A DNA stretch of 64,000 nucleotides from Streptomyces sp. 130 (GTDB taxonomy: Bacteria; Actinomycetota; Actinomycetes; Streptomycetales; Streptomycetaceae). The DNA lies in the NCBI RefSeq assembly GCF_007096885.1, contig NZ_VJNO01000003.1:203790-267789 (forward strand). Direction: 5' to 3'. A model generated the notes under the pieces. The model saw only the letters and a program-made list of their open reading frames with translations. It did no database searches and had not been told where the DNA came from. Within the stretch, counting starts at the first letter, position 1; the number at the start of each line of letters is the position of its first letter. The translations under genes and the position numbers were made by a program. Below are positions 36,301 through 47,997 of this stretch, in pieces.

Positions 36301-39300
36301 GGGGTAGTCCAGGTCGACGGGCAGGCAGGCGGCCCCGGCCTTGGCGACGGCCAGCATCGCGACGACCCGGTCGGCGGTGCCGTCGGCGGCGAGGGCGACG
36401 AGGTCCCCGCGGCCGACGCCCCGGTCGTGGAGGTGGTGGGCCAGGTCGTCGGATCGGGCGTCCAGCTCGGCGAAGGTGAGCCGCCGGGCACCGGCCCGGA
36501 CCGCGGTCCGCCCGGGGGTCCGGGCCGCCTGGGCGCGGAACGCCTCGGGCGCGGTCCGGGCGTGGACCGGGCGGACGGGCCCCGCAGCGGCCCGGTCCAG
36601 CTCGGCGCGCTCGGCCGCGTCCAGGAACGCGGCGGTGCGGACCCGCCCGTCGGGGTCGGCGGCGAGCGAGGCGAGCAGGCGGGTCAGGCGTGCGGCCAGG
36701 GCGTGCGCGGTGGCGGGGTCGAACAGGTCGGTGGAGAACTCCAGATTCCCGTCGAGCCCGGACGGCCGGCCGGCCTCGTCGCGGGTCTCCGTGAAGGTGA
36801 AGGTGAGGTCGAACTTGCTGATGCCGGTCCGCACGGGCTGCTCGGTCACGGTGAGGCCGTCGAGGCCGAGCGCGGTGTCCGCCTGGTTCTGCAGGACGAT
36901 CATGGTCTGGAAGAGCGGGTGGTGGTCCTGCGCCCGGTCCGGGGCGAGGGCGTCCACCAGGCGTTCGAACGGCAGGTCCTGGTGGGCGTAGGCGGCCAGG
37001 TCGAACGCCCGCACCCGGTCGAGGACTTCGGCGAAGGTGGGGTCGCCGCTCAGGTCGGTGCGCAGGACGAGGGTGTTGACGAAGAAGCCCACCAGGTCGT
37101 CCAGGGCCTCGTCGGTGCGTCCGGCGACGGGGGTGCCGAGCGGGATGTCCTCGCCCGCGCCGTGCCGGGAGAGCAGGACGGACAGGGCCGCCTGGAGCAC
37201 CATGAAGAGGCTGCATCCCCGGGCGCGGGCCAGCTCGGCCAGCGCCCGGTGCGTGTCGGCGTCCACGGGGAAGGTGAAGGCGTCGCCCCGGTAGGTGAGG
37301 ACGGCGGGGCGCGGCCGGTCCAGGGGGAGGTCGAGCAGGCCGGGGGCTCCGGCCAGGGCGGTGCGCCAGTGGTCCAGCTGCCGGGCGGCCCGGCTGCCGG
37401 CGTCGTCCTCGTCGCCGAGGAGGGCGCGCTGCCAGAGGGTGTAGTCGGCGTACTGGACGCGGAGTCCGGGCAGGCCGGGTGCCTCGCCCCGGCTGCGGTG
37501 GCGGTAGGCCTCGCCGAGGTCGCGGGCCAGCGGGGCGAGCGACCAGCCGTCGCCCGCGATGTGGTGGACCAGGAGGACCAGCACGTGGGACTCGGCGCCC
37601 AGGCCGAGCAGCCGGGCCCGCACCGGCAGGTCCGCGGTGACGTCGAAGGCGTGCGCCACCTCGGCGGCCAGCGCCTCGTCCAGGCCGTCCGGCGGCACGG
37701 GCCGGGGGGTCAGGTCCAGGTCGGCGTGGTCGGCGGCGAGGACGAGCTGACGCGGCACACCGCCCGTCTCGGGGAAGACGGTGCGCAGGCTCTCGTGCCG
37801 GTCCACGACGTCCGCGAGGGCGCGTTCCAGGGCCGGGGCGTCGAGCGGTCCTTCCAGGCGCAGCACCAGCGGCACGTTGTAGGTGGGGCTCGGTCCCTCG
37901 AACCGGTTGAGGAACCACATGCGCTGCTGCGCGAAGGACAGCGGCAGCGGGTCCGGCCGGTGCGGGGTGCGCACCAGTGGCGGGGCGGCGGCTGCGGCGC
38001 CGTCGAGGGCGGCGGCGAGCCCGGCCGGTGTGGGATGCTCGAAGACCGCCTTGACCTGGAGTTCCACGTCGAGCGCGGTCCGGATGCGGGCGACGAGCCG
38101 GGTGGCGAGCAGGGAGTGGCCGCCCAGGGCGAAGAAGTCGTCGTCGGCGCCCACGGCCGGGAGGCCGAGGACATCGGCGACGAGCCCGCAGACGATCTCC
38201 TCGCGCGCGGTGCGGGCGGCGCGCCCGCGGGGCGCGGCGTGCTGCCCGGGCGCGGGCAGGGCGCGCCGGTCCACCTTGCCGTTGACGGTCAGCGGCAGCG
38301 CGTCGATCAGGACGAACGCGGAGGGCACCATGTAGGCGGGCAGGGACCGGCCGACGGCTTCGGCGAGGTCGGCGGGGTCGGGGCGGACGGTCCCGGCGGG
38401 CACCACGTACGCGACGAGACGGCGGTCGCCCGGGACGTCCTCGCGTACGAGGGTGTAGGAGTCGGCGACGCCTTCGCAGCAGGCGAGGACGGACTCGATC
38501 TCGCCGGGTTCGATGCGGTAGCCGCGCAGTTTGACCTGGCTGTCGGCGCGGGAGACGTAGGCGATCTGCCCGTCCGGGGTCCACTTCACGAGGTCGCCGG
38601 TGCGGTACATGCGCCCGCCGTCCGGGTCGAAGGGGTCGGCGACGAACCGGGTGGCGGTCAGGGCGGGCAGGCCGGTGTAGCCCCGGGCGACGCCGCGCCC
38701 GGCGAGATACAGCTCGCCCGTGACCCCCGCCGGGACCGGGCCCAGCGAGCCGTCGAGCACGTGGAGCCGCATGCCGTCCAGGGGCCGGCCGATGGGCGGT
38801 GGGCCCGCCGGCAGGTCGGCGGCCACGTCGTAGCGGGTGGCGAAGGTGGTCGTCTCGGTGGGGCCGTACACGTGCAGGACGCGGACACCGGGTGCGGCGC
38901 CGGCGACCCGCTGCATGGCGTCGGGCGAGGCGAGTTCGCCGCCCGCGCAGACGAGGCGGAGTCCGGCGAAGGCGCCGGGGTCGGTGTCCGCGATCACGTT
39001 GAGCAGAGCGGTCGTCAGGAAGACCGCGGTGACGCCGTGTTCGCGTACGGCCGCGCGGAGCGTCCCGGGCTCCAGGACGCCTTCCGGCGCGACGACGACC
39101 GTGCCGCCGCGCAGGAGCGGCGCCCACATCTCGAAGGTGGACGCGTCGAAGACGTACGCCGAGTGCATCAGGACCGCGTCGGCCGCGCCGCCGTTCCAGG
39201 CGGAGTCCTCGGCCAGCGCCGCCACGTCGGCGTGGCTGACTCCGACGCCCTTGGGCAGGCCGGTCGAACCGGAGGTGAACATGACGTACGCGAGCGAGTC

Positions 39301-42300
39301 CGGGCCCGGTACGGCGACGGCCCGGCCCGGTGCCGCGGGCGCGCCGCGCAGGATGCGGCCGGCGCGGTCCACGACGAGGACCGGGATGCGGCGGGCGGTC
39401 TCGGTCACCCAGGGGGTCCCGGCCGCCGGTTCGTCCACGACGAGGACCCGGACGTCCGCGACTTCGGCGACCTGGTCGAGCCGTTCCCGGGGCCAGCGCG
39501 CGTCCATCGGGACGTACGCGGCGGCGGCGCGCACCGCGCCGAGGGAGGCGGAGACGACGGCCGGCGACCGGGAGAGCAGCACGCCGACGCCGGTCTCCGG
39601 GCCCGCTCCGAGGCCGGCGAGGGCTCGGGCGAGGTCCGCGGTGAGGGTGTCGAGCGCGGTGTACGTGAGGGGGGCGCCGTCACCGCGCACGGCCACGGCG
39701 TCCGGGGTGCGCCGGGCCTGTGCGGTGAAGAGCGCGGGCAGGGTGGTCTCCGGTGCGGGAGCGGGCAGTTCGCGGCCGGTGCCCCAGTGGGCGGTGCGGG
39801 TGTGCTCGTCCGGCGTCAGCAGGTCGTAGTCCGCGAGGGGCCGGCCGGGGTCGGCGGCCACCTGGTGCAGGAGCAGCAGCAGGCGCTCCGCCAGGGCCTC
39901 GGCGGTGACGCGGTCGAAGAGGGCGGTGGCGTACTCGATCCCGGCGGTGAGTCCGCCCCCGTCCCGCTCCTCACCGAAGGCGAACGTGAGGTCGAACTTG
40001 CTGAGGCCGTTGTGGACGAGCCGGTCCTCGACGACGAGCCCCGGCAGCTCGGGGCGTACGGCGTCCTGGTTCTGCAGGACGAGCATGGTCTGGAACAGGG
40101 GGTGGTGGTTGCGCGCCCGGGCCGGGTTGACGCTCTCGACCAGCCGCTCGAACGGCACGTCCTGGTTGGCGTATGCGCCGAGGTCGAACTCCCGCACGCG
40201 TGCCAGGAGTTCGCTGAAGGTGGGGGCGCCGGACAGGTCCGTGCGCAGGACGAGGGTGTTGACGAAGAACCCGACCAGGTCCTCCAGCGCCTCGTCGGTG
40301 CGGCCGGCGACGGGCGTACCGAGCGGGATGTCGTCGCCCGCGCCGTGCCGGTGCAGCAGCGTGGCCACGGCCGCCTGGAGCACCATGAACAGGGTGGCGC
40401 CCGATTCCCGTGCCAGGCGCAGGAGTTCGGCGTGGAGTGCGGCCGGTACGTCGAAGGGGTGCACGGCCCCCGAGGGGTCGGTGCCGGCCGGGCGCGGGCG
40501 GTCCAGCGGCAGGTCGATGAGCCCGGGCAGGCCGGCGAGCGCGGCGTGCCAGTGGTCCAGCTGCTCGCGCAGCACACTGCCGGGGGTGTCCGGGTCGCCG
40601 AGGACGGTGTGCTGCCACAGGGTGTAGTCCGCGTACTGGAGCCCTCCGCGGAGCTCGGGCTCCCGTCCGGCGAGGCGGGCCCGGTAGGCGTCGCCCAGGT
40701 GGCGGGCGAGCGGGGCGAGGGACCAGCCGTCGCCCGCGATGTGGTGCAGGACCAGCACCAGGACGTGGTGGCCGGGCGCGGTGCGCAGCAGCCTGGCCCG
40801 CAGCGGCGGATCGCCGGCCACGTCGAACGGCTCGCCCACGGCATCCGCGACGGCCGCCTCTAGCCGGGCCGGGGCGGTGCTCTCGACGGGCAGCGGGGGA
40901 ACGACGGCATCGGCGGGCAGCACCGACTGCTGTGGCACGCCGTCCCGTTCGGGGAAGACGGTGCGCAGCGCCTCGTGCCGCTCCACGACGTCCCGCAGGG
41001 CGGCGCGCAGGGCGTCGGTGTCCAGCGGCCCGTCGATGGCGAGCACCAGCGGGATGTTGTACGAGGAGCTGGGCCCGTCGAGCCGGTTCAGGAACCAGAG
41101 CCGCTGCTGCGCGTACGACAGGGGCAGCGGGTCGGGCCGCTCGGCCACGGGCAGGACCGGCGGGCGGGAGCGCCTTTCGGTGTCCAGGGCCCGGGCGAGC
41201 CCGGCGACGGTGGGGTGCTCGAACAGCGTGCGTACGGCGAGGTCGGCACCGAGGACCGTGCGGACCCGGCTGACGACGCGCATCGCGAGGAGCGAGTGCC
41301 CGCCCAGGTCGAAGAAGCTGTCGTGCGGGCCGACGCCGGGGCGGCCCAGCACATCGGCGAAGATCCCGGCGAGCAGTTCCTCGCTCGGGCCGAGCGCGCC
41401 GGTGCCCCCGGTGGTGTGCGCGGCCTCGTCGTCCGGCCGGGGCAGGGCGCGCCGGTCCGTCTTGCCGTTGGGCAGGAGCGGCAGGTCGTCCAGGACGACG
41501 ACCGCGGCCGGGACCATGTAGTGCGGAAGCGCCTGTGCGAGGGCGTCGCGCAGGGCGGCCGGGCGGGGCCCCGGGTCCCTGGTGACGGCGTAGGCGACGA
41601 GCCGGCGCTCCCCCGGCACGTCCTCCCGGATCACCGCGCAGGCGGCGGTGACCCCGGGGTCGGTGAGCAGGGCGGCCTCGATCTCGCCGGGTTCGATGCG
41701 GAAGCCCCGGAGCTTGATCTGGTCGTCGGCGCGGGAGACGTAGTCGAGCGTCCCGGCCGCGTTCCACCGGACCAAGTCGCCGGTCCGGTACATGCGGGCG
41801 CCGGTGCCGTCGAAGGGGTCGGCGACGAAGCGGGCGGCGGTGAGGCCGGGCCGGTCCAGGTAGCCGCGGGCGAGGTTGGGTCCCGAGAGGTGGAGCTCGC
41901 CGGTGACCCCGGGCGGGACGGGCCGCAGCCGGTGGTCCAGGACGTAGGCGCGCATGGTGTCGACGGGCCGGCCGATCGGCACGGTCTCGTACGGGGTGTC
42001 CGGCGTGGCGGGGACCAGGTGGGCGGTCGCGTCGATGGTGGCCTCGGTCGGGCCGTACAGGTTGTGCACCTGCGTCCGCCACCGCGCGGCCGTCTCCTCG
42101 GCGAGGGCGCGCGGCAGGGGTTCCCCGCCGCACAGGACGGCCCGCAGGCCGGGCAGGGGCGCGGCGTCGGCCGCCTCGGACAGGACGAGGGCGAGGTGGG
42201 AGGGCACGAACTGGGCGATGGTGACGCCGAACCGGCTCATCCAGGACACCAGCGTGTCGGGCTCGGTGTTGGCTCCGGGCGGCAGCACGCACACCTCGGC

Positions 42301-45300
42301 GCCGTACATCAGGGGCAGCCACACCTCCCACACGGAGGCGTCGAAGCTGGTGGACGTCCGTGCGAGGACCCGGTCCCGCGCGGTGACCGCCAGGTGATCC
42401 GCCATCCAGGCCATGTGGTTGGCCAGGGCGCCGTGGGTGACGACCACGCCCTTGGGGCGGCCGGTCGACCCGGAGGTGTAGGTGATGTATGCCGGGTCCT
42501 CCGGGTGAGGTGTGCACGGGACCCGGGCGGCGGGGTCCGCGGGAGGCTGGAGCGGGGCCTCGAGGGCGAGCCGCGGGATGTCGCCGGTGGGCAGATCCTG
42601 AGTGGTGAGGACCAGGACGGGCCGGGCGTCGTCCAGCATGTGGCGGATGCGGGCGTGCGGGTAGGCCGGGTCGACCGGCAGGTACGCGGCGCCGGACCGC
42701 AGCACGGCCAGCATCGCGACGACGGTGTGCGCGGAGGGCGGCGCGGCGACGGCGACCCTGGTCTCCCGGCCCGCACCGCGTTCGCGCAGCGCGCGGGCGA
42801 GCGCGTCGGCCCGGGCGTCGAGCTCGGCGTAGGTGAGGTGGGTGTGCGCGTCGCGCACGGCGACGGCTTCGGGCGTACGCAGGGCCTGTTCCCGGACCGC
42901 TTCGGGGGCGGTGAGCACCGGCAGGGGCCGGGGGGCGCCCTGTCCTCGGGCCAGGAGGCCGTCCCGCTCGGCGGGGGTGAGGGGGTCCAGGTCGCCGATG
43001 GGGCGGCCGGGGTCGGTGACGGCCAGGGTGAGGACGCGGGCGAAGCGGTCGCAGAGGGCGCGGGCGGTGGTGGCGTCGAAGAGGTCGGTGGCGTATTCCA
43101 GGTAGCCGCCGATGCCCCCGGCGGCCTCCTCGGTCTGCGCGGGCGCGGCGGTTTCGGTCAGGGAGAACGTGAGGTCGAACTTGCTGCCCCCGTGGTGCCG
43201 GGACCGGTCGCGGACGGTGATGCCGGGCAGTTCCGGTTCGGCCCGGTCCTGGTTCTGGAGGACCAGCATCGTCTGGAAGAGGGGGTGGTGGTCGCCGGAC
43301 CGCTCCGGGTTGACGGCCTCCACGATCCGTTCGAAGGGCAGGTCGCTGTGGCCGAAGGCGGCGATGTCCGACTGCTTGACCCGGTCGAGGAGTTCGCGGA
43401 ACGTCGGCTCGCCGGAGAGGTCGGTCCGCAGGACGACGGTGTTGACGAAGAAGCCCACCAGATCGTCCAGCACCTCGTCGGTGCGCCCGGCCACCGCCGT
43501 GCCCAGCGGGATGTCGCTGCCGGCGCCGTGGGCGCCGAGCGTCACGGCGAGGGCCGCCTGGAGCACCATGAACGGCGTGCACCCCGCCGTGCGGGCGAGC
43601 CGGACGAGCGCGGCGTGCGCCGGGGCGGGCAGGTCGAAGGGGACGGACGCGCCCCGGTGGCTGGGCACGGCGGGGCGCGGCCGGTCGAGGGGCAGCGCGA
43701 GCAGGCCGGGTGCGCCGCGCAGCGCCTCCTGCCAGAAGGCGGTCTGGCGGGCGGCGAGGCTGTCCGGATCGCCGTCGTCGCCGAGCAGCCGGTGCTGCCA
43801 GAGGGTGTAGTCGGCGTACTGCACGCGCAGCGGCGCCCAGTCGGGGGTGCCGGTGCCCCGCGTCCGGGCCAGGTAGGCGGCGGAGAGGTCGCGGCAGAGC
43901 GGGGCGAGGGACCAGCCGTCGGCGACGATGTGGTGCAGGACGAGGACCAGGACGTGCCGGGCGGGCCCGTGCCGGAGCAGGTGGGCGCGGACGGCGGGGT
44001 CCCGGCCCAGGTCGAAGGGGGCGGTGCTCAGCCGGCGTACCGTCTCCGTCTCCCAGGCGTCCGCGTCCCGGTCCGCCGGAGGCCGTTCGACGGTGAGGGG
44101 GAGGAGCGACGCGGCGGCGTCGGCTTCGATGATCCGCTGCCGGGCGACGCCGTCGTGCTCGGCGAAGACGGTGCGCAGGCTCTCGTGCCGGACGGCCACG
44201 TCGGCCAGGGCGCCGCGCAGCGCCTCGGTGTCCAGGGGGCCGTCGAGTTCGAGGACGAGCGGGACGTTGTAGGAGTCGCCGGGGGCCTCGGACCGGTTGA
44301 GGAACCAGAGGCGCTGCTGGGCGAAGGACAGCGGCAGCACCTCGGGCCGGGGCTGCGCCGCGAGGACGGGCCGGGCGGCCCCCGCCGCGTCGAGGGCGGC
44401 GGCCAGGGAGGCCACCGTGGGGTGCTCGAAGAGCGTGGCGAGGGGGAGTTCGACGCCGAGGGCGGCCCTGACCCGGCCGGTGAGGCGGGTGGCGAGCAGC
44501 GAGTGACCGCCGAGGGCGAAGAAGCTGTCGTCCGCCCCGACGGCGCTCACGCCCAGGACGTCGGCGAACAGCCCGGCGAGCACTTCCTCGTACGCGGTGC
44601 GCGGCGCGCGGCCGGTGCCGGTGGTGGTCCGGGGCGCGGGCAGGGCGCGGCGGTCGACCTTGCCGTTGGGGTTGAGGGGCAGGGCGTCGAGGACGACGAA
44701 GGCGGACGGCACCATGTACGCGGGCAGTGTGCGCGCGACGCGACGGGCCAGCGCGGCGGTGTCCGTGCGGGCTCCGGGCGCGGGCACGACGTAGCCGACG
44801 AGCCTGCGGTCGCCGGGGGTGTCCTCTCGGACGACGACACAGGCGCCGCGTACGTCGGGGTCGGCGAGCAGGGCGTGCTCGGTCTCGGCCGGTTCGATGC
44901 GGAAGCCGCGCAGTTTGACCTGGCCGTCGGCGCGCCCGACGTACTCGATGTCGCCGGCCGCGGTCCAGCGCACGAGGTCGCCGGTGCGGTACATCCGGCT
45001 GCCGGGCGCTCCGTACGGGTCGGCGACGAAGCGGGCGGCGGTGAGCGCGGCGCGGCCCTGGTAGCCGCGGGCGACGCCGTGCCCGCTCACGTACAGCTCC
45101 CCCACCACGCCGGGCGGCACCAGGTCCAGGGTGCCGTCGAGGACGTACAGGCCCATGCCGTCCAGTGGGCGGCCGATGGGCGGCACACCGGTGGTGGCGG
45201 CGGTGACGGGGTGGCGGGTGGCGAAGGTGGTGGTCTCGGTGGGGCCGTACACGTGCAGGACGAGCGTGCCGGGCGAGGCGGCGGCCACCCGCTGCATGAG

Positions 45301-47601
45301 GCCGGGGGTGGCGGCCTCCCCGCCGGCGGCGACCGTGCGCAGCCCGGCGAAGACCGCAGGGTCCGATTCGGCCATCGCGTTGAACAGGGCCGTGGTGAGG
45401 AACAGCGCGGTGGCGCCGTGCCGTTCCACCGCCTCGCGGACGGCGCGCGCCTCCAGGACGCCACCGGGGGCGACGACCACCCGGCCGCCGTTGAGGAGCG
45501 GCACCCAGATCTCGAAGGTGGAGGCGTCGAAGACGTACGCGGAGTGCATGATGACCGCGTCGGACACCCCGCCGGTCCAGGCGCTGTCGGCGGCGAGCGC
45601 CAGGACGTCGGCGTGGGTGACTCCGACGCCCTTGGGCAGTCCGGTGGAGCCGGAGGTGAACATGGTGTAGGCGAGCCGGTCGGGTCTGCTGACCCGGGGC
45701 AGCGGTCCGGGCCGTTCCGGCGCACCGCGCAGGAGCCCGCCGCGCGTGTCCACGACGAGGAGCGGCAGTTGGGCGGCGGCCTCCCGGACCCAGGGTTCGC
45801 GGGCGGTCCTCTCGTCGGCGATCAGGGCGCGGACGCGGGAGGCCTCGGCGACGCGGCCGAGCCGTTCGGCGGGCCAGGCCGCGTCCATCGGGACGTAGGC
45901 GGCGCCCGCCGCGACGGTCGCGAGGGTGGCGGCCGGCACGGCGGCCGAGCGCCCCAGGAGCACCCCGACGCCGTCCTCGGCGCCGATGCCCCAGCCGGTC
46001 AGCGCGCCGGCGAGCTCGTCGGCCGCCTGGTCCAGTCGCCGGTACGAGAGGGTGTGCGCCCCGTCCACGACGGCCGGGGCGTCCGGGGTCCGGCGCGCCT
46101 GGTCCCGGAACGCCTCCGGGAGGGTCCGCGCGACGGTGTTCCCGGGCAGGGCGGTGCCGAGCCCCTGGGCGCGCAGGGCGGGGGCGGTGGTTTCGTCCAC
46201 GAGTGGCAGGTCGCCGAGGCGCAGACCGGGGCCGGCGGCGGCCAGGGCGGAGACGAAGGACACGACGGCCTGCTCGTGCAGGCGCACGTCCTCGGGGTGG
46301 TAGAGGTCGGGCCTGGCGTCGAATCCGATCAACGGCCCCTTGCCCTCGGCCCGTTCGGAGACGAAGAGCGAAACGTCGTCCACCTGGCCGACCGACAGCA
46401 CCCGGGAGGGCGCGGGGATTCCGGCGAAGTCCCGGTCGTAGTCGTAGCCCATGATGTTGACGACGATGCCGGTCAGGCGGGCCGCGTCGTCGCCCGTGTT
46501 GTTCAGCTCGCGGGCGAGCTCTTCGCGCGAGAAGCGGCGGTGGCGCAGGGCGCCGCGCATCTCGGCCGCGGCCTCGCGGACGAGGCCGCCGACGGACATG
46601 GTGTCGGTGAGCGTCAGGCGCAGCGGCAGGATGTTGGCGGTCATGCCGACGATGTGCCGCAGCCCGCCGTGCCGGCCGTTGGAGGCGAGGCCCACGGTGA
46701 CCTCGTGGGTGCCGGTGACCCGGGCGGTGTACGCGGCGACCGCGGCGACGAGGACGGCGCTCCACGTGGTGCGGTGGGCGGCGGCGAGCCGGCGCAGGTC
46801 CTCGAAGACTTCGGCGGACAGCGACTCGCCGTTGTGCAGCCGGATGGCGGAGGCGGTCGGTGCGCCGGGGCCGGCCGGTGCGGGGAGGTCGGTGCGGCGG
46901 CGGATGAGCGTTCTGCCGCTGTGCGTGGTGTCGTCCTCGGTGGCGTCGGGGGCCGGGTCGGCGAATCTGGCGGTCCAGTAGGCGCGGTCGGCTTCGTAGC
47001 GGCCGGATGCCCGGTGGGCCGCCTCGTCGGCGACGAGTTCGCGCAGGGGTGCGGCGGGCAGCGTGACCTCGGCCAGGTCCTCGCCCCGCACCGCGCGGCC
47101 GTAGAGATCGGCCACGGTGCGGGTGAAGACGGCGCCGCCCAGGCCGTCGACGGCTATGTGATGGAAGCGGACGTACCAGTAGGACAGCCCGTCACCGGCG
47201 CGGAGCAGGGCGAAGTGGTGGCGGGGGCGGCGCAGGGTGTCGGGTGTGGCCATGTCCGCCGCCAGGTAGCGCTCGACCTCGGCGGCGGGGTCGTCGGCCC
47301 CGGACACGTCCACGATCCGCAGCCGGCGGGCGCCGGGTTCGCGGACGACGCGCTGGAGGAGGACGTCGCCCTCCGTGACGAACTCGAGGTTGAGGCTGTC
47401 GCACAGCTCGCAGGCCCGGTCGACGGCGGCGGCGAATAGCGCCTCGTCCAGGTGGCCCCGGATCTCGAAGCATTCACCGATGTTGTATTTCGGGCTGTCG
47501 GGGTCGACGAGTTGCCCGTACCAGACGCCCTGCTGGGCTGCGGTCGTACCGAAGAACTCTTCGGGAGCGGATTGCGGGGGCACGGAGCCGTTTTCGCGCA
47601 T
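33316..47601 (-). CDS. Four-module NRPS: C-A-T, C-A-T, C-A-T, C-A-T-E
   Basis: About 4761 residues. Phosphopantetheine serines fall near 1034, 2103, 3162 and 4220 (GGHS in the first three; GGDS in the fourth, the form usual before an epimerase). All condensation domains keep HHxxxDG: HHIAVDG, HHIVADG, HHIAGDG, HHIAGDG. Pocket codes are DAFFAGVTFK, DAWQLGLIDK, DAFFCGVTFK and DAWQAGLIDK, read as aliphatic-Gln-aliphatic-Gln. The C-terminal epimerase (about 4275-4720) is intact ([30 protein letters not shown]), so residue 4 becomes D. The first C domain has nothing upstream in the protein. ATG 47601 is used; the open frame runs on to 47889 but that part is not NRPS-like, and GAAGG lies 11 bases before the ATG. 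Confidence 0.95.
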   Translation of the reverse strand: MRENGSVPPQSAPEEFFGTTAAQQGVWYGQLVDPDSPKYNIGECFEIRGHLDEALFAAAVDRACELCDSLNLEFVTEGDVLLQRVVREPGARRLRIVDVSGADDPAAEVERYLAADMATPDTLRRPRHHFALLRAGDGLSYWYVRFHHIAVDGLGGAVFTRTVADLYGRAVRGEDLAEVTLPAAPLRELVADEAAHRASGRYEADRAYWTARFADPAPDATEDDTTHSGRTLIRRRTDLPAPAGPGAPTASAIRLHNGESLSAEVFEDLRRLAAAHRTTWSAVLVAAVAAYTARVTGTHEVTVGLASNGRHGGLRHIVGMTANILPLRLTLTDTMSVGGLVREAAAEMRGALRHRRFSREELARELNNTGDDAARLTGIVVNIMGYDYDRDFAGIPAPSRVLSVGQVDDVSLFVSERAEGKGPLIGFDARPDLYHPEDVRLHEQAVVSFVSALAAAGPGLRLGDLPLVDETTAPALRAQGLGTALPGNTVARTLPEAFRDQARRTPDAPAVVDGAHTLSYRRLDQAADELAGALTGWGIGAEDGVGVLLGRSAAVPAATLATVAAGAAYVPMDAAWPAERLGRVAEASRVRALIADERTAREPWVREAAAQLPLLVVDTRGGLLRGAPERPGPLPRVSRPDRLAYTMFTSGSTGLPKGVGVTHADVLALAADSAWTGGVSDAVIMHSAYVFDASTFEIWVPLLNGGRVVVAPGGVLEARAVREAVERHGATALFLTTALFNAMAESDPAVFAGLRTVAAGGEAATPGLMQRVAAASPGTLVLHVYGPTETTTFATRHPVTAATTGVPPIGRPLDGMGLYVLDGTLDLVPPGVVGELYVSGHGVARGYQGRAALTAARFVADPYGAPGSRMYRTGDLVRWTAAGDIEYVGRADGQVKLRGFRIEPAETEHALLADPDVRGACVVVREDTPGDRRLVGYVVPAPGARTDTAALARRVARTLPAYMVPSAFVVLDALPLNPNGKVDRRALPAPRTTTGTGRAPRTAYEEVLAGLFADVLGVSAVGADDSFFALGGHSLLATRLTGRVRAALGVELPLATLFEHPTVASLAAALDAAGAARPVLAAQPRPEVLPLSFAQQRLWFLNRSEAPGDSYNVPLVLELDGPLDTEALRGALADVAVRHESLRTVFAEHDGVARQRIIEADAAASLLPLTVERPPADRDADAWETETVRRLSTAPFDLGRDPAVRAHLLRHGPARHVLVLVLHHIVADGWSLAPLCRDLSAAYLARTRGTGTPDWAPLRVQYADYTLWQHRLLGDDGDPDSLAARQTAFWQEALRGAPGLLALPLDRPRPAVPSHRGASVPFDLPAPAHAALVRLARTAGCTPFMVLQAALAVTLGAHGAGSDIPLGTAVAGRTDEVLDDLVGFFVNTVVLRTDLSGEPTFRELLDRVKQSDIAAFGHSDLPFERIVEAVNPERSGDHHPLFQTMLVLQNQDRAEPELPGITVRDRSRHHGGSKFDLTFSLTETAAPAQTEEAAGGIGGYLEYATDLFDATTARALCDRFARVLTLAVTDPGRPIGDLDPLTPAERDGLLARGQGAPRPLPVLTAPEAVREQALRTPEAVAVRDAHTHLTYAELDARADALARALRERGAGRETRVAVAAPPSAHTVVAMLAVLRSGAAYLPVDPAYPHARIRHMLDDARPVLVLTTQDLPTGDIPRLALEAPLQPPADPAARVPCTPHPEDPAYITYTSGSTGRPKGVVVTHGALANHMAWMADHLAVTARDRVLARTSTSFDASVWEVWLPLMYGAEVCVLPPGANTEPDTLVSWMSRFGVTIAQFVPSHLALVLSEAADAAPLPGLRAVLCGGEPLPRALAEETAARWRTQVHNLYGPTEATIDATAHLVPATPDTPYETVPIGRPVDTMRAYVLDHRLRPVPPGVTGELHLSGPNLARGYLDRPGLTAARFVADPFDGTGARMYRTGDLVRWNAAGTLDYVSRADDQIKLRGFRIEPGEIEAALLTDPGVTAACAVIREDVPGERRLVAYAVTRDPGPRPAALRDALAQALPHYMVPAAVVVLDDLPLLPNGKTDRRALPRPDDEAAHTTGGTGALGPSEELLAGIFADVLGRPGVGPHDSFFDLGGHSLLAMRVVSRVRTVLGADLAVRTLFEHPTVAGLARALDTERRSRPPVLPVAERPDPLPLSYAQQRLWFLNRLDGPSSSYNIPLVLAIDGPLDTDALRAALRDVVERHEALRTVFPERDGVPQQSVLPADAVVPPLPVESTAPARLEAAVADAVGEPFDVAGDPPLRARLLRTAPGHHVLVLVLHHIAGDGWSLAPLARHLGDAYRARLAGREPELRGGLQYADYTLWQHTVLGDPDTPGSVLREQLDHWHAALAGLPGLIDLPLDRPRPAGTDPSGAVHPFDVPAALHAELLRLARESGATLFMVLQAAVATLLHRHGAGDDIPLGTPVAGRTDEALEDLVGFFVNTLVLRTDLSGAPTFSELLARVREFDLGAYANQDVPFERLVESVNPARARNHHPLFQTMLVLQNQDAVRPELPGLVVEDRLVHNGLSKFDLTFAFGEERDGGGLTAGIEYATALFDRVTAEALAERLLLLLHQVAADPGRPLADYDLLTPDEHTRTAHWGTGRELPAPAPETTLPALFTAQARRTPDAVAVRGDGAPLTYTALDTLTADLARALAGLGAGPETGVGVLLSRSPAVVSASLGAVRAAAAYVPMDARWPRERLDQVAEVADVRVLVVDEPAAGTPWVTETARRIPVLVVDRAGRILRGAPAAPGRAVAVPGPDSLAYVMFTSGSTGLPKGVGVSHADVAALAEDSAWNGGAADAVLMHSAYVFDASTFEMWAPLLRGGTVVVAPEGVLEPGTLRAAVREHGVTAVFLTTALLNVIADTDPGAFAGLRLVCAGGELASPDAMQRVAGAAPGVRVLHVYGPTETTTFATRYDVAADLPAGPPPIGRPLDGMRLHVLDGSLGPVPAGVTGELYLAGRGVARGYTGLPALTATRFVADPFDPDGGRMYRTGDLVKWTPDGQIAYVSRADSQVKLRGYRIEPGEIESVLACCEGVADSYTLVREDVPGDRRLVAYVVPAGTVRPDPADLAEAVGRSLPAYMVPSAFVLIDALPLTVNGKVDRRALPAPGQHAAPRGRAARTAREEIVCGLVADVLGLPAVGADDDFFALGGHSLLATRLVARIRTALDVELQVKAVFEHPTPAGLAAALDGAAAAAPPLVRTPHRPDPLPLSFAQQRMWFLNRFEGPSPTYNVPLVLRLEGPLDAPALERALADVVDRHESLRTVFPETGGVPRQLVLAADHADLDLTPRPVPPDGLDEALAAEVAHAFDVTADLPVRARLLGLGAESHVLVLLVHHIAGDGWSLAPLARDLGEAYRHRSRGEAPGLPGLRVQYADYTLWQRALLGDEDDAGSRAARQLDHWRTALAGAPGLLDLPLDRPRPAVLTYRGDAFTFPVDADTHRALAELARARGCSLFMVLQAALSVLLSRHGAGEDIPLGTPVAGRTDEALDDLVGFFVNTLVLRTDLSGDPTFAEVLDRVRAFDLAAYAHQDLPFERLVDALAPDRAQDHHPLFQTMIVLQNQADTALGLDGLTVTEQPVRTGISKFDLTFTFTETRDEAGRPSGLDGNLEFSTDLFDPATAHALAARLTRLLASLAADPDGRVRTAAFLDAAERAELDRAAAGPVRPVHARTAPEAFRAQAARTPGRTAVRAGARRLTFAELDARSDDLAHHLHDRGVGRGDLVALAADGTADRVVAMLAVAKAGAACLPVDLDYPEARVAHMLEDARPALFLAHDVARAARFTAVPRLALGDGAAWPAGRGAPPAAAAPGPDDAAYVIYTSGSTGRPKGVVVTHAALTNHMAWMAGHFGLTDDDRVLARTSPSFDASVWETWLPLLHGGATCPVPAALNHDPAGLLARMRDEGVTLAQFVPSHLALLLTETGPEAAPAALRAVACGGEPLTRALAARAGRAWATAVHNLYGPTETTIDATAHHVTAQAEEGGVPLGRPIDNTRAHVLDAALQPVPAGVTGELYLAGDGLARGYLGRPGLTATRFVADPSGPAGSRMYRTGDLVRRDADGLLHYVSRADDQVKLNGFRVEPGEIEAALTAVDGITAACALVREDRPGEQRLVAYTAGARLTDGELRARLTTSLPPYMVPAAFVALDALPLLPNGKTDRAALPAPERPDTARPGRAPRTAPERVLCEAFASVLRAPAVRTDDDFFALGGDSILSIQLVSRVREAGLAVTPRDVFVHRTPEAIAAVAAPLDGTAGEPDGHGTGTMEPTPIAAWFLDRPGTTDGYNQSGVLSTPAGAREDTLAAALQLLADHHDMLRLRVSRTAGGEPVLETLPPGAVTARRRLTRIDIAGLDTAAARAALTEAGERARRRLRPSAGAVFEAVWGDAGPGARGRLLLVVHHLCVDSVSWRILADDLAHAWRVATGTASALPAATTSYRRWSQLLAEQARTPARTGELPLWEEALRTPDPQLGYRPLDPFLDTADGTRTLTTQLPATWTKPLLTTVPGAFHAGVDDILLTALALAVNTWRGRPDTAVLLDLESHGREQIADHIDLSRTVGWFTSLYPVRLDPGPLDVRDPARFGPSLVERAVKRVKEQLRAVPDHGVGHGMLRHLNPATAPRLAAPAPQIGFNYLGRYAAPGQAAAGDWEVLTDAGGPRAQDPDMPVHHVLDINAHTEDLPEGPRLVARWTWPSDLLKEEDVGALAEAFNRALRAVAEHAEQPGAGGYTPSDLPLVSLNQAQIDRLQNKWGGRK
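33440..34780 (-). other. Epimerization domain ending module 4
   Basis: Begins at [20 protein letters not shown]. Motifs [10 protein letters not shown] (catalytic His), [22 protein letters not shown] and GFNYLGRY are complete, so it should convert the T-bound fourth residue to its D-form. The downstream DCL condensation domain is the expected partner. Confidence 0.9.
34830..37950 (-). other. NRPS module 4 (C-A-T), predicted Gln (epimerized)
   Basis: A-domain segments [31 protein letters not shown] and [13 protein letters not shown] give DAWQAGLIDK against the Gln reference DAWQFGLIDK (nine of ten). The C domain is LCL type ([18 protein letters not shown]). The T domain has GGDS, the variant that precedes epimerases. 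Confidence 0.85.
38010..41130 (-). other. NRPS module 3 (C-A-T), predicted branched aliphatic residue
   Basis: A-domain segments [30 protein letters not shown] and [13 protein letters not shown] give DAFFCGVTFK, one residue from modules 1 and 5. The A domain is more like those two than like modules 2, 4 or 6, suggesting copying of one unit. Confidence 0.7.
41190..44340 (-). other. NRPS module 2 (C-A-T), predicted Gln
   Basis: A-domain segments [31 protein letters not shown] and [13 protein letters not shown] give DAWQLGLIDK, nine of ten to the Gln reference DAWQFGLIDK. The C domain is LCL type (HHIVADGWS). T domain [11 protein letters not shown]. Confidence 0.85.
44400..47565 (-). other. NRPS module 1 with N-terminal EntF-like condensation domain
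   Basis: The first C domain begins [20 protein letters not shown] and has [10 protein letters not shown], a form like EntF and other C domains that receive an acyl or aryl group from outside the protein. It lacks the LPLSxxQxRxW start of the other five. The A domain ([41 protein letters not shown]) gives DAFFAGVTFK. So the first amino acid is probably N-acylated; the donor is not encoded next to the NRPS. Confidence 0.75.
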
Positions 47602-47997
47602 GCCGGGACACACCTTCGGGGAGATTTTTCGGGGGGACGAAGAGGGCAGGACGAAGCCGGACGTGCCGGTGTGCCGTCCATGGCCGACAACGGACGGGTA
47701 AAAGCGAGGAGAATGCCATCGCTCCCATGCCGTCGAGCACCACGGGAGCGGCTTCCCGCCGAGAAAGCCGGGACGGCCTCGGTTCTCTCCGCTTATCGGG
47801 GACAGGCCGATGCGCAGTCCATCAATGAGGAGATAAAGCCGCGCGGCAGCGGCATGAACATTTCTCGCCGGAACGTGACCGATCACCACTACGCACTGAT
47901 CGATTTTGTCCGGACGGGAACGACACCGACCGGATGGGGCGAGAGCGCGAGCCTGCGGACCGGGCCGGACCGGCCGGCCGGCAGGCTCGCGCGCCGC
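47602..47997. other. Gap between mbtH and the first NRPS gene
   Basis: 396 bases with no convincing gene. The part next to mbtH contains the hairpin at 47945-47992. The rest has lower GC than the neighbourhood (for example GATTTTGTCC and TGAGGAGATAAAG) and could hold a promoter for the NRPS genes on the minus strand. I could not pick out clear -10 and -35 boxes. Confidence 0.5.
47945..47992 (-). terminator. Hairpin after mbtH, possible terminator or attenuator
   Basis: A perfect 12-bp stem (47945-47956 with 47981-47992) with a 24-base GC-rich loop, starting 5 bases after the mbtH stop. It could end mbtH transcripts or limit read-through into the NRPS genes, giving more MbtH than NRPS. Confidence 0.55.

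Noticed and set aside
40975..47439. 2154-residue plus-strand frame and several over 1000 residues on the minus strand in other phases
   Set aside because: All lie within the NRPS reading frame, which carries every catalytic motif; the others are low-complexity shadows.
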